DNA of 64,000 nucleotides from assembly GCA_013822725.1 (NCBI GenBank), contig PNKX01000005.1, forward strand, positions 62,001 through 126,000, read 5' to 3'. Below, in pieces: positions 1 to 8,530 of this stretch. Origin of the DNA: Pirellula sp. Lineage in GTDB: Bacteria > Planctomycetota > Planctomycetia > Pirellulales > Lacipirellulaceae. Below the pieces are notes generated by a model that saw nothing but the letters and a program-made list of their open reading frames with translations, was not told the origin of the DNA and ran no database searches. The translations under genes and the position numbers were made by a program. The number at the start of each line of letters is the position of its first letter. The first letter of the stretch is position 1.

Positions 1-1
1 G

Positions 2-1669
2 GATCCGCTGCTCGATCGGTTCAACCTGCTCGATCCGCAGCTGGAAGTCGTGCAGGAGAGAGTCACCGATGCGCTAGTCGGTCTCCGCGAGCTGCGGCAG
101 CGCAGCCAAGAAGAGCAGAATCCGCTTGATCCGCAGTCGCCGGAGTTCGCGCAGCAGTTCGAACGCTGGCTCGACGAGTGTACGGCGCTCGAATCGTTGG
201 CGAACGAGCGGCTCGATGCGGTCGAAGCGGACATGAAGGCGGTCGAAGCGGCCCTGCCGATGCGGCGCGAATACCTGAACGACCTTGCCGGCCGCGAGGA
301 AGTCCAGCAGGCGCAGATCGACCCGCGGTTGTTCAGCGTCGAAGAGCTTGATCGGCGCGTCGCGCGCCGTCGCGAAGAGTATGAGATGCTCAAGCAGAAT
401 CTCGCGCAGGTGTGGGCTCAGCTCGACAAACTTGAGCAAGCAGGCGAGGCCGACGCGGAGAAGTTGCTGCCGGCCGTGATCGATTCCATGGCGAACCTCT
501 CAGGTCGTCTGCTGGAGCTATCGCTGGTGCAGGCGGCGGCGCGTCTCGATGCGATTGCCTTCGCGCCGGTTGAATTGACGGACGAAGAAGCGCTGCTGAT
601 CGCCAGCGCCTATCGCCGGGACTGGCAGAACGCGCGGGCCGCCCTGGTCGACTCGTGGCGACTGATCTACTTCAACGCCAACGCGTTGTTAAGCGATTTG
701 AACTTCCTGTTCAGCGGCGACATCGGCAATGTGGGCGATAATCCGTTCCGGATTCGCGACACGACCGGTCGCCTGCGCGTTGGCCTGCAATGGGATCCGC
801 CGATGACGCGGCTGGCCGAACGGAATATTTATCGACAATCGCTCATCGAGTACCAACAGGCGCGCCGCAACTACTATCAATACCGCGACCGCGTTTCGCA
901 GAGCCTGCGGGCCAACCTACGGCAGACGCGGCTCAACGAAATCAACTTCGAGCTCCGCCGCGCCGCCGTGCTCGTCGCCATTTCTCAAGTTGACTTGACG
1001 CAGTTGCGACTCTCGCAACCGCCGCAGGTGGGGGTGGAGACGCAGTTCGGCGATACGACTGCCCGCGACTTGGTACAGTCGCTGTCCGACTTACTGAACG
1101 TGCAGAATGACTTCCTCAGCGTGTGGGTAAACTATGAAGTCCAGCGACAGGCGCTTGACTTTGACCTGGGGATCCTGGAACTCGACGCCGCCGGCATCCG
1201 TCGCGAGCACGAGGCGCCGCTGACTGCCTACATTGCCGGCGCCGAGGCAATTCGGGCCCAGCTTTGCAGCGCGTCGGACATTGTGCCGACGCTGGCCGAG
1301 CCGCCGAGAAAACCGCAGGCCGAACCGATTCAGCCGCTGCCGCTCGATTTCCCTGATTCGCTGCTGCCGGGCGAGGATGGACCGCCGGACAGTCCGCTGC
1401 CGCCGGGCGAACTGCCGGCGCCGTTGCGGAATCCCGCGGCTGGCTTCAAGGAAGTCGACCCAGAGGCTAGCGAGCGGATGTCGCACGACCGAATTTCCGC
1501 CAGCGACGGCCGAATTGCCATGGCGCTCGCGGAAATGCCGGGATTTGCGACGGCCGAGGAGGCGCGGGCGGCCCAAGCGGAGCAGGGCGGGGTTTCATCA
1601 GTGAAGACGGCCGGAAAGACGGTTCGCGATGACGCCGTCCAGCCAGCCTCGTATAATGAACGGAAGTGA
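2..1669 (+). CDS. TolC-like outer-membrane efflux protein (5' end outside window)
   Basis: The frame is open through the left edge of the window, so the true start lies upstream; a GTG at 50 is only an internal codon. The product is rich in Glu/Arg/Leu helices, including stretches such as LIEYQQARRNYYQYRDRVSQ and LRQTRLNEINFELRRAAVLV, typical of the coiled-coil repeats of outer-membrane efflux (TolC) proteins, and ends in a Pro-rich tail (about residues 420-480). Seventy bases downstream lies a MacA/HlyD-type adaptor, followed by MacB-type ATPase and permease genes. It would therefore form the outer-membrane exit duct of a tripartite pump. The similarity is judged by eye and the N-terminal half is not visible, so the family call is moderate. 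Confidence 0.7.
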   Translation, partial: DPLLDRFNLLDPQLEVVQERVTDALVGLRELRQRSQEEQNPLDPQSPEFAQQFERWLDECTALESLANERLDAVEADMKAVEAALPMRREYLNDLAGREEVQQAQIDPRLFSVEELDRRVARRREEYEMLKQNLAQVWAQLDKLEQAGEADAEKLLPAVIDSMANLSGRLLELSLVQAAARLDAIAFAPVELTDEEALLIASAYRRDWQNARAALVDSWRLIYFNANALLSDLNFLFSGDIGNVGDNPFRIRDTTGRLRVGLQWDPPMTRLAERNIYRQSLIEYQQARRNYYQYRDRVSQSLRANLRQTRLNEINFELRRAAVLVAISQVDLTQLRLSQPPQVGVETQFGDTTARDLVQSLSDLLNVQNDFLSVWVNYEVQRQALDFDLGILELDAAGIRREHEAPLTAYIAGAEAIRAQLCSASDIVPTLAEPPRKPQAEPIQPLPLDFPDSLLPGEDGPPDSPLPPGELPAPLRNPAAGFKEVDPEASERMSHDRISASDGRIAMALAEMPGFATAEEARAAQAEQGGVSSVKTAGKTVRDDAVQPASYNERK

Positions 1670-1740
1670 CAGGGCGGCCTGTCAATGTCGCTTCGTTCGG
1701 ATGCCAGTGGCACCCGTAGCCAACGCTTACGCAACGAATT

Positions 1741-3336
1741 ATGAAGCAGTCACCGGCGGCCAAACTACTCTCCACTAACCGTGCTGCGGCAACGAGCCCG
1801 TCGCGCGACGGCTACACGTTGTGGATCGTTCTTGCGCTCGTCGTGTTAGTCGGCGTCGCCGGTTGGTCGTTCTGGGCGGGCGGCGATCGTCGGCCGAAGG
1901 ACTACAACATCGTCCTTCACAATGTGGAGCGAGACGACTTCACGCTCACGGTCACCGAGCGCGGCGAAGTCGAGTCGGCCGGCGTCACGGAAGTCATCTC
2001 CGAGGTGAAGTCGAAGAATACGCCGGGCCTCAGCATCCTCCGCATCATTCCCGAGGGAACCGCGGTCAAGAAAGGCGATTTCCTCGTTGAGCTCGATTCC
2101 TCGGCCCTCCGCGAAGAGCGAACGGCCGAGCAGATCCTCGTCAACACGGCGGCGGCGCTCGTCGTGCAGTCGCGCAATATCTACGAGACGGCGCTCATCG
2201 CCAAAGAAGAATATCTCGAAGGGACCTACGTCCAAGAGCGCCAGACGATTGAGAGCACAGTCTTCGTCGCCGAAGAGAACTTGAGCCGCGCCGAAGAGTA
2301 CCACGAATTCAGCAAGCGACTTGCTGCGAAGGGGTACATCAATCAATTGCAGTTGGAGGCCGACAAGTTCGCCGTCGAGAAGTCGCGCAAGGAACTCGAC
2401 GCCGCCAAGACGAAGCTGAACGTCCTCGACAACTACACCAAGGCGAAGATGGTGAAAACGCTGGAGAGCGACATCGTCATCTCGAAGGCGAAGTGGGAGT
2501 CGGACAAGAACAGCCTGGAGTTGGAAGAAGGCAAACTCAAGGAGATGGACGATCAGATCGCAAAGTGTACGCTGGTCGCGCCCAAGGATGGCACCGTCAC
2601 CTACGCCCACAACCGTGAAAACTGGGGCGGGGAGGAGTTCGTGGTGAAGGAGGGCGCCGTCATCCGCGAACGGCAGGCAGTGATTCGGCTCCCCGACCCG
2701 ACGAAGATGCGCGTCGCGCTGAACGTCAACGAATCGCTCATCCAGTACATTCGCCAAGGCATGCCGGCGACGATCGCGCCGATCGGCACCGGCGGTCGCG
2801 CCTTGCGCGGGAGCGTTCAGAACATCAATCAGTACGCCGAACCGGGCGGCTGGCGCAAGGCGAATGTCAAAGAGTACAAAGCGCTTGTGACGATCGACGA
2901 TGCGGCTGCAGAGCTTCGCTCGGGGATGACCGCGTCGGTGACGATTCGTTGCGAAGAAATCCCCAACGCGATTCAGGCGCCGGTGCAGGCGATTTATGCT
3001 CATGGCAAGGAGTTCTACGCCTTCGTCTTTAACAACGGCGATTGGGAAGCGCGGCCGATCAAAGTCGGGCCGACGAACGACAAGTTCTTCGTCATCGAAC
3101 AGGGACTTACCGAGGGGGACCGCGTCGCGATGAACCCGCGGGCGTATCTCGATCAGGTGAAGCTGCCGGAACTAGCTCCGGAAACCAAGCAGCAGGTCGT
3201 CCAATTAACGCCAGACATGCCGCCCGCGAAGCCAGCCGCAGCCGACGACGCGGCTGTGGCGTCGAAGGACGAATCGGCGGCGAAGCCCGCCGCCGAATCG
3301 GCCGACGCAACGACGATCGAACCCACGGCGGGGTAG
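1741..3336 (+). CDS. Efflux pump periplasmic adaptor (HlyD/MacA family)
   Basis: A 531-residue membrane-fusion protein. A single transmembrane anchor lies at about residues 25-45, followed by a split biotinyl-lipoyl-like half (SEVKSKNTPGLSILRIIPEG, then VKKGDFLVELD). A long charged alpha-helical hairpin (about 105-285) follows, then the returning lipoyl half (IAKCTLVAPKDGTVTYA) and beta-barrel domains. The acidic, Ala/Pro-rich C-terminal tail (from about 485) is longer than usual. The start is the ATG at 1741. It sits between the TolC-like gene and the MacB-type ABC genes, so it should link the inner-membrane ABC transporter to the outer-membrane duct. The transported substrate cannot be read from sequence. 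Confidence 0.85.
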   Translation: MKQSPAAKLLSTNRAAATSPSRDGYTLWIVLALVVLVGVAGWSFWAGGDRRPKDYNIVLHNVERDDFTLTVTERGEVESAGVTEVISEVKSKNTPGLSILRIIPEGTAVKKGDFLVELDSSALREERTAEQILVNTAAALVVQSRNIYETALIAKEEYLEGTYVQERQTIESTVFVAEENLSRAEEYHEFSKRLAAKGYINQLQLEADKFAVEKSRKELDAAKTKLNVLDNYTKAKMVKTLESDIVISKAKWESDKNSLELEEGKLKEMDDQIAKCTLVAPKDGTVTYAHNRENWGGEEFVVKEGAVIRERQAVIRLPDPTKMRVALNVNESLIQYIRQGMPATIAPIGTGGRALRGSVQNINQYAEPGGWRKANVKEYKALVTIDDAAAELRSGMTASVTIRCEEIPNAIQAPVQAIYAHGKEFYAFVFNNGDWEARPIKVGPTNDKFFVIEQGLTEGDRVAMNPRAYLDQVKLPELAPETKQQVVQLTPDMPPAKPAAADDAAVASKDESAAKPAAESADATTIEPTAG

Positions 3337-3379
3337 GGCGGGTGAGGGATTTCGTAATCGACATCCCATCCCGCAGCGG

Positions 3380-3438
3380 CCATTTAGCCCCGTCCGCTTG
3401 CGGCGGGACGCGGGCTATCGCCCCGCGGCTAAATGGGC
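3380..3438. repeat. CATTTAGCC palindromic repeat (GC-rich hairpin), copy 1
   Basis: An inverted repeat bounded by CCATTTAGCCCCG on the left and CCCGCGGCTAAATGGG on the right, with a GC-rich middle. Related copies lie at 7639-7697, 26919-26979, 31161-31300 and 43547-43580. It occupies most of the gap between the adaptor gene and the ABC ATPase gene. A strong hairpin at this place could attenuate transcription within the pump operon; that role is inference. Confidence 0.8.
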
Positions 3439-3513
3439 GGGTTAGAAATCGTCATCCATCCGCGACGCGCGCCACCCTAAGCACCATCATCTCAACGTAA
3501 ATCGTCATCGCGT

Positions 3514-4209
3514 ATGACCGCCGTCGCCACCCTCGCTGCTTCGATCCGCGAGCTTCGTAAGGACTACGTCCTCTCGGGCGAAACGGTCCACGCGCTGCGC
3601 GGGGTGTCGTTCGACGTGCCTGAGGGGGACTACATCTCGATCATGGGCCCTTCCGGCTCCGGCAAGAGTACGCTGCTGAACCTGCTCGGCTGCCTCGATC
3701 GCCCTACCGCCGGCAGTTTTCTTCTCGGCGGCGAAGACGTTGCCAAGATGAACGACGATCAGCTGTCGGAGACGCGGGCGAAGCGGATCGGCTTCGTCTT
3801 TCAGTCGTACAATCTGCTGCCGGCGCTCACCGTCGTCGAGAACATCGAGATGCCGCTCTACTACGGCGGGCGAATCGACGCGGGAACTCGTGACCGCTGC
3901 GTTGAGTTGGCCAACCTTGTGGGGCTCGGCAATCGGCTCGATCACCGCCCGTCGCAACTCTCCGGCGGGCAGCAGCAGCGGGTGGCGATCGCCCGCAGCC
4001 TGGTGAACGACCCTCGCTTCATGCTGGCCGACGAACCGACCGGTAATCTCGACTCGGTGATGACGGCGGAAATCCTCGACCTGCTCGCCTCGTTGAACGC
4101 CGAGGGACGCACGATCATTCTGGTCACGCACGAAAACGAAGTCGCCGCGCGGACAGCCCGCACCATCGTCCTCCGCGACGGTCACATTCTCACCGACGAG
4201 AGGCGTTAG
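3514..4209 (+). CDS. ABC transporter ATP-binding protein (MacB/LolD type)
   Basis: A 231-residue ATPase with all hallmark motifs: Walker A GPSGSGKST (45-53), Q-loop VFQSYNLLPALTVVEN, signature LSGGQ (149-153), Walker B FMLADEP (169-175), D-loop GNLD and H-loop LVTHE. The FQSYNLLPALTVVENIEMPL stretch is typical of the MacB/LolD subfamily. It is followed three bases later by its permease, so ATPase and membrane domain are separate polypeptides here rather than fused as in E. coli MacB. It energises the tripartite efflux system begun by the two upstream genes. Confidence 0.93.
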   Translation: MTAVATLAASIRELRKDYVLSGETVHALRGVSFDVPEGDYISIMGPSGSGKSTLLNLLGCLDRPTAGSFLLGGEDVAKMNDDQLSETRAKRIGFVFQSYNLLPALTVVENIEMPLYYGGRIDAGTRDRCVELANLVGLGNRLDHRPSQLSGGQQQRVAIARSLVNDPRFMLADEPTGNLDSVMTAEILDLLASLNAEGRTIILVTHENEVAARTARTIVLRDGHILTDERR

Positions 4210-4212
4210 CGC

Positions 4213-5523
4213 ATGTCTCGCGGCTGGCGAACGCTGAAGCTCTCGATCAAGAGCCTGTTGCTCCACCCGCTGAGGTCGGCGCTGACGGTGCTGGGCATCT
4301 TCATCGGCGTGGCCGGCGTTATTTGGCTGCTGTCGATCGGCGAGGGGATCGGCCGCGCCGCGGAGGAGCAGATTGCCGGCCTTGGCGCCCGGAATATCAT
4401 CGTGCGTACGATCAAGCCTTCGGCCGACGAGGTGCAGGACGCAGGCTACGGGCTCACTCGTGACGACTATATTCGTCTGCTGGCGACTGTGCCGACGATC
4501 GACAAGGCGATTCCCATCCGCGAGGTGTCGCGAGAATTTCGCAACGGGACGCGAAAATTTGAAGGCCGCTGCGTCGGTTGCACGCCCGACTACGCCGAAG
4601 TGACGCGCCTGGAGCCGAGGCAAGGCCGCTTCCTCACCGACGGCGACTTGATCAATCAAAGCAACTATTGCGTCCTCGCCGCCGAGACGGCTGACCGGCT
4701 GTTTCCGTTTGGCGATCCAATCGGTCAGAAGATCATGGTCGACGACCACTTCTTCGTCGTCGTCGGGGTGACGAAATCGCGGGCCCCCTCGGCCGGCATC
4801 GGCGGCTCGGTGGCGGCTGAAGATTTTTCGCGCGACGTGTACATTCCGATCACCACGATGGAAACCCGCATGGGGGACATGGAGGTGGTGATGAAGCCGG
4901 GGCAGTTCCAGCGTGATTTGAAGGAACTGAGCCAGATCACGATCCAAGTGAAGGATCGCGACCTCGTCTTGCCGACCGTCGACGTGGTGCGCGATACGAT
5001 TGCTCGCAATCACACGCTGGCCGACTATGGCGTCACCGTGCCGCTGGAATTACTGCAACAGGCTCAGACGACGCGGCTGATGTTCATGCTCTTTCTGGGG
5101 TTGATCGCCGCCGTGTCGTTGGTGGTCGGCGGCATCGGCATCATGAATATCATGCTGGCGACCGTCACCGAGCGGACCCGCGAGATTGGGATTCGCCGGG
5201 CGCTCGGGGCTAAACGCCGCGACATTACGCAGCAGTTTCTCGCCGAGGCGGTCGTCCTCTCCGTCGTCGGCGGCCTGCTCGGCATCGTCGGCGGATTGCT
5301 TTGCCGGCCGATCTCGATCCTGATCCGCGGTCGGCTCCTCGAATGGTTTCCTGAGCAAATGGCGACCTTGCCGGAGGTTGTTCGCACAGTCGAGCCGATG
5401 ATGGTTTCCTGGTCGATTCCGCTGGCGTTCGCGATCAGCGTGATCGTGGGCGTCACGTTCGGGGTCTATCCGGCGATTCGGGCGGCTCAGCTCGATCCGA
5501 TTGAGGCGTTGCGGCACGAGTAA
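4213..5523 (+). CDS. ABC transporter permease (MacB/FtsX family)
   Basis: A 436-residue permease with the FtsX-family plan: one N-terminal transmembrane helix (about 22-44), a large periplasmic MacB-PCD-like domain (about 50-270), then three C-terminal helices. The conserved cytoplasmic stretch ERTREIGIRRALGAKRRDI lies between helices 2 and 3, and the end GVYPAIRAAQLDPIEAL is the classic FtsX terminus. It starts three bases after the ATPase stop, clearly in one operon with it. It should act mechanically on the periplasmic adaptor, as in MacAB-TolC. Confidence 0.92.
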   Translation: MSRGWRTLKLSIKSLLLHPLRSALTVLGIFIGVAGVIWLLSIGEGIGRAAEEQIAGLGARNIIVRTIKPSADEVQDAGYGLTRDDYIRLLATVPTIDKAIPIREVSREFRNGTRKFEGRCVGCTPDYAEVTRLEPRQGRFLTDGDLINQSNYCVLAAETADRLFPFGDPIGQKIMVDDHFFVVVGVTKSRAPSAGIGGSVAAEDFSRDVYIPITTMETRMGDMEVVMKPGQFQRDLKELSQITIQVKDRDLVLPTVDVVRDTIARNHTLADYGVTVPLELLQQAQTTRLMFMLFLGLIAAVSLVVGGIGIMNIMLATVTERTREIGIRRALGAKRRDITQQFLAEAVVLSVVGGLLGIVGGLLCRPISILIRGRLLEWFPEQMATLPEVVRTVEPMMVSWSIPLAFAISVIVGVTFGVYPAIRAAQLDPIEALRHE

Positions 5524-5564
5524 GACTCAGTGTCAGGCTTTGGTCGCCCGCTGAGCACTTCTGA

Positions 5565-5741
5565 TTGAACCGCCAAGGACGCCAAGAGCGCCAAGTGAAA
5601 ACGGGGAGATTTACCACGAAACACACGAACCATACCAGAAAAAAATTGATCGCTGGTGCGCCTATTCGCATTTAGTGTGGTTCGAGTGTTTCGGGGTAAA
5701 AAATGCATTTCTTCCTTGGCGCTCTTGGCGTCCTTGGCGGT
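5565..5741. repeat. Nested period-9 inverted repeat (CCAAGGACG outside, CACGAAACA inside)
   Basis: This fills the gap between the efflux permease and the acyltransferase gene. The outer arms (5565-5595 and 5714-5741) are made of units near CCAAGGACG repeating every 9 bases and are reverse complements of each other. Nested inside is a second, different pair (5611-5635 and 5674-5699) of ACCACGAAACACACGAACC type, also period 9. The whole could fold into one long interrupted hairpin. No gene is seen in the 357-base gap. Confidence 0.85.
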
Positions 5742-5880
5742 TTTTCTTCCCCGCTCTGAGATGGCGGGTATCCTGGGCAACTCCCCCCGGTTGTGGTAGC
5801 CTGCGGCCCATGCCGTTAGACGACTTCTCGATCCGCACCGTTGCAGTAGTTCAGGCCGCCCGCGGCGTCGGGGGCTGCGC

Positions 5881-6675
5881 GTGCTGAGTCGCTGGCGGAC
5901 GAATTGCCGACTCTGGTTTCGCCTGCTGGCGTTCGTCCTCGGCACGATCTTCTTTTGGGCCTGCATGGAGATCGATTTTCTTTTCCGCCGGCGGACGCCG
6001 CGGATCGAGTTGATCAATAAGTGGGTCCCGCGGTGGGCCTCGGCCTTAATGTGGATCTTCGGCATTCGCGTCGAGGCGCGTGGGCCGCACGCCGATCAGG
6101 GCGAAGTCTATCCGGCTCGCGACGCCCGCGGCGTGGGCCGCATCTTTGTCGCCAACCATCAATCGGGAGTTGATATCCCGGTTGCGCTCACCGTCGTCGC
6201 GGCCCATGCGATTAGCCGGCACGACGTCGCGACTTGGCCGCTGCTTGGCGCCGGTGCGCGGCGAGTGGGGACGTTGTTCGTTGACCGCACGTCGCGTCGC
6301 AGCGGCGCCACGGTGCTGCGGCAAATTGCCGACGCCCTGGCCGTCGGCGAAGGGATTCTCATGTTTCCCGAGGGAACGGCGTTCCCGGGCAACGGCGTCC
6401 ATGAGTTCAAGGTGGGCGCCTTCAACGCCGCCCATCGCGCGGGCGCGGAAATCATTCCGCTCGGCATCGCCTACGGCAGCCCCGACGCTTACTACTTTAA
6501 GGAGCCGTTCCTCACTCACATGAAACGGATCGCAAGCCTGCGGCGATTGACGGTAGCGGTCGAAATCGGGCCGCCGCTGGAACCGGCGGAAGAGGGTTCG
6601 AACATTGAACTGAAGGATCACGCGCGCAACGCTGTGGAGCAGTTGGTGATTCGCGCGACGGAGCGGTTGGGGTAG
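5881..6675 (+). CDS. 1-acyl-glycerol-3-phosphate acyltransferase family protein (PlsC type)
   Basis: A 264-residue protein with the PlsC acyltransferase motifs: HX4D as NHQSGVD (His93, Asp98), then a substrate-binding block FPEGTAFPG (162-170) and IIPLGIAYG later. An N-terminal hydrophobic helix (about 12-30) suggests inner-membrane anchoring. The start is a GTG at 5881. It would transfer a fatty acyl group to lysophosphatidate, or a related acceptor, in phospholipid synthesis. It stands alone, so the precise acceptor cannot be told. Confidence 0.85.
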   Translation: MLSRWRTNCRLWFRLLAFVLGTIFFWACMEIDFLFRRRTPRIELINKWVPRWASALMWIFGIRVEARGPHADQGEVYPARDARGVGRIFVANHQSGVDIPVALTVVAAHAISRHDVATWPLLGAGARRVGTLFVDRTSRRSGATVLRQIADALAVGEGILMFPEGTAFPGNGVHEFKVGAFNAAHRAGAEIIPLGIAYGSPDAYYFKEPFLTHMKRIASLRRLTVAVEIGPPLEPAEEGSNIELKDHARNAVEQLVIRATERLG

Positions 6676-6679
6676 AAGG

Positions 6680-6703
6680 ATCTGAGATCTCAGATTTGAG
6701 ATT
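6680..6703. repeat. Short perfect palindrome after the acyltransferase gene
   Basis: ATCTGAGATCTCAGAT (6680-6695) is a perfect 16-base palindrome four bases after the acyltransferase stop. It is overlapped by a second hairpin TCTCA-GATT-TGAGA. No T-run follows, so it is not a canonical terminator. The rest of 6704-7286 has no convincing gene; it is probably the promoter and leader region of the FlgM-like gene. Confidence 0.6.
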
Positions 6704-7286
6704 GCGAGACACAGACTCCCAATACTTCCATATTTCCCGATCAGCAGTCACCTGTCCCCGATCACCCCACGCATTCCCCCTTGACCCCGCCGCCCTATCT
6801 TTCCTACGCTCTCCGGCGGATTGAACTCTGGCGCGTGTTCGGTTTGTAAGAACTGCTCCCGTCGTGTCGCCGCCGGCAAGGACGCCGCGGCCCGCTGACG
6901 AGCCTTGATCGCCCCGCCAGCGGTCGAATCGTGCCGAAAATTCCGAGCGGACGCATCGACATGCCGGAGCGATTGGCGCATCCGCACGCTCTAGTCGTAG
7001 CCGGCATAGGAGTTGCTTACGCATTGATCCGACGTTCAACGATTTCGGTCGACTGCTAGCACCGAGGTCGTCGATGACAGGGGTACCAACGCTGAACCAG
7101 CCGGCAAACTCTTCAAGGCCGCAGGCTGGGATTGAGCGATCGGGCCAAACTCGTACACAATAACTCCTCAGGCATCAGTCAAGCGCCGCATCGAAGGCAA
7201 CCGTGCCGTTGACGCCGCCTGACCGACCGCCAACCCGGCGTCTCGCCGGTCGACCCAACGACGCTCTCCGAGCGAGGACAATTCAG

Positions 7287-7556
7287 ATGCACGTTTACGG
7301 CGCTTCACAACTTCACGGTGCTCAACCGCTGCAGGGCCCGCACTGGAACCGGTCGACGACTCCCGCGTCGGGCGCTCAACCGACCGACAGCGTCGAATTC
7401 TCGGCCGCGGCCGAAGCGGCCATGAGCGCCGCCGAAGGGGGCGACTTCCGGGCTGACCTGGTCGCCCGTGTTCGCGCCCAGATTGGCGACGGGTCGTACG
7501 ACACGCCCGACAAGATGGCGATGGCGTTCGACGCGATGCTGGATGAGTTGGTGTAA
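7287..7556 (+). CDS. FlgM-like anti-sigma factor family small protein
   Basis: An 89-residue protein starting MHVYGASQLHGAQPL and ending in an amphipathic region VARVRAQIGDGSYDTPDKMA followed by AFDAMLDELV, which resembles the C-terminal sigma-28-binding segment of FlgM (R..I..G.Y....EKIA..ML.E). The ATG at 7287 is chosen over an upstream in-frame codon because GAGGA lies eight bases before it. Planctomycetes commonly carry such short FlgM-like proteins. No flagellar gene is nearby, so what it binds is unknown. Confidence 0.6.
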   Translation: MHVYGASQLHGAQPLQGPHWNRSTTPASGAQPTDSVEFSAAAEAAMSAAEGGDFRADLVARVRAQIGDGSYDTPDKMAMAFDAMLDELV

Positions 7557-7638
7557 GCCCTCGGTATCGGCGTGCCCGGTCGCGGGCCTGCCGTCCTTCG
7601 ACGCTTCCTGATTCCCTGACGGATCGCCCGCCGCAGCG

Positions 7639-7697
7639 CCCATTTAGCCGCGGGCGGTAGCCCGCGCTGCCCGCCGCGAGCGGACGGGGCTAAATGG
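7639..7697. repeat. CATTTAGCC palindromic repeat, copy 2
   Basis: CCCATTTAGCCGCGGG at the left and ACGGGGCTAAATGG at the right enclose a GC-rich palindromic core. It is the same family as 3380-3438. It lies between the FlgM-like and Fur-family genes and may act as a terminator-like hairpin, though no T-run follows. Confidence 0.8.
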
Positions 7698-7929
7698 CCG
7701 TTTTTGAGGTGGCGGAGCCAGCTGGCGAGACCGCTTTAGTGGCGGCAATGCCGCGTGTGGCGGACCATCTTGAGACTGGACGCCGCTTGGCGTAGAATCA
7801 ATAAGCCTCGCCGCCAACCCGCGGTTGGCTTGTTTTCGCCCAATTGCGGCGAATTGATTCATCTGTCGTGTCTCAATAGCTGCTGAGGAGGTGGCTTCCT
7901 GAGACTGAAAGGTCTGGTCGAAGCTCGTC

Positions 7930-8433
7930 ATGGAAGCTGATTTTGCGTTAGGCGCCGTTCAGGTCTCCAGTTCGCCGCAGGAGCGATTCTCGGAGTACCT
8001 CCAAAGCCGCGGCAAGCGGATTACTCAGCAGCGCCGCGCCCTGATCGACCATGTCTTCGAACGGCACGACCATTTCGACGCCGACGAGTTGATCGCCAAT
8101 CTGTCACGCACCGAATTGGGCGATAAGGTGAGCCGGCCGACCGTCTACCGCACGCTCAACGAACTGGTCGAAGCGGGCCTGCTCCGCCGCATGAACCTGG
8201 GCGGCCGAGCGGTCTACGAGCATGACTATGGCTACCCTCAGCACGATCATCTGCACTGCACGATGTGCGATACGCTCATCGAGTTCCAGAGCGACGAACT
8301 GCAACGCCTGCGCGACGCCGTAGGGCGGGAGCATCGCTTCCGCGTGACCGGGCATCGGCTGATCGTGAGCGGGGTTTGCCAGGAATGCAGCACGAAGCGC
8401 CATCGGCGGGCGAGTCCACTGGACTTAGTGTAA
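7930..8433 (+). CDS. Fur-family metal-responsive transcriptional regulator
   Basis: A 167-residue regulator. The N-terminal winged helix contains RITQQRRALIDHVFERHDHF and SRPTVYRTLNELVEAGLLRR, the usual Fur recognition region. The C-terminal dimerisation domain has the metal-site stretch HDHLHCTMCDTLIEF and a second cysteine pair VCQEC (structural zinc). The strict HHDHxxCxxC metal motif is nearly complete. Length and motifs fit Fur, Zur or PerR; which metal or peroxide signal it reads cannot be decided. It is a single gene, so targets are elsewhere. Confidence 0.93.
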   Translation: MEADFALGAVQVSSSPQERFSEYLQSRGKRITQQRRALIDHVFERHDHFDADELIANLSRTELGDKVSRPTVYRTLNELVEAGLLRRMNLGGRAVYEHDYGYPQHDHLHCTMCDTLIEFQSDELQRLRDAVGREHRFRVTGHRLIVSGVCQECSTKRHRRASPLDLV

Positions 8434-8530
8434 CGTCGATATTGGCGTGACATTTCTGCCAGAGGCCGGCCCCTCCAGTTAGCGGCAGCTTTTCCTGCTT
8501 TCGCCGCATCTGGACCGAGGGCTCGATCAG

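Noticed and set aside
1846..3003. Long open frame antisense to the efflux adaptor gene
   Set aside because: It mirrors the codon structure of a clearly real gene; composition (Arg/His/Asp-rich, no motif) is that of a GC-rich antisense shadow. The same holds for long antisense frames at 3505-5013, 15870-16850, 27071-28621 and 59945-61078.
5565..5741. CRISPR array
   Set aside because: The repeated units are 9 bases, contiguous and arranged in two inverted arms; there are no spacers of uniform length and no cas genes.
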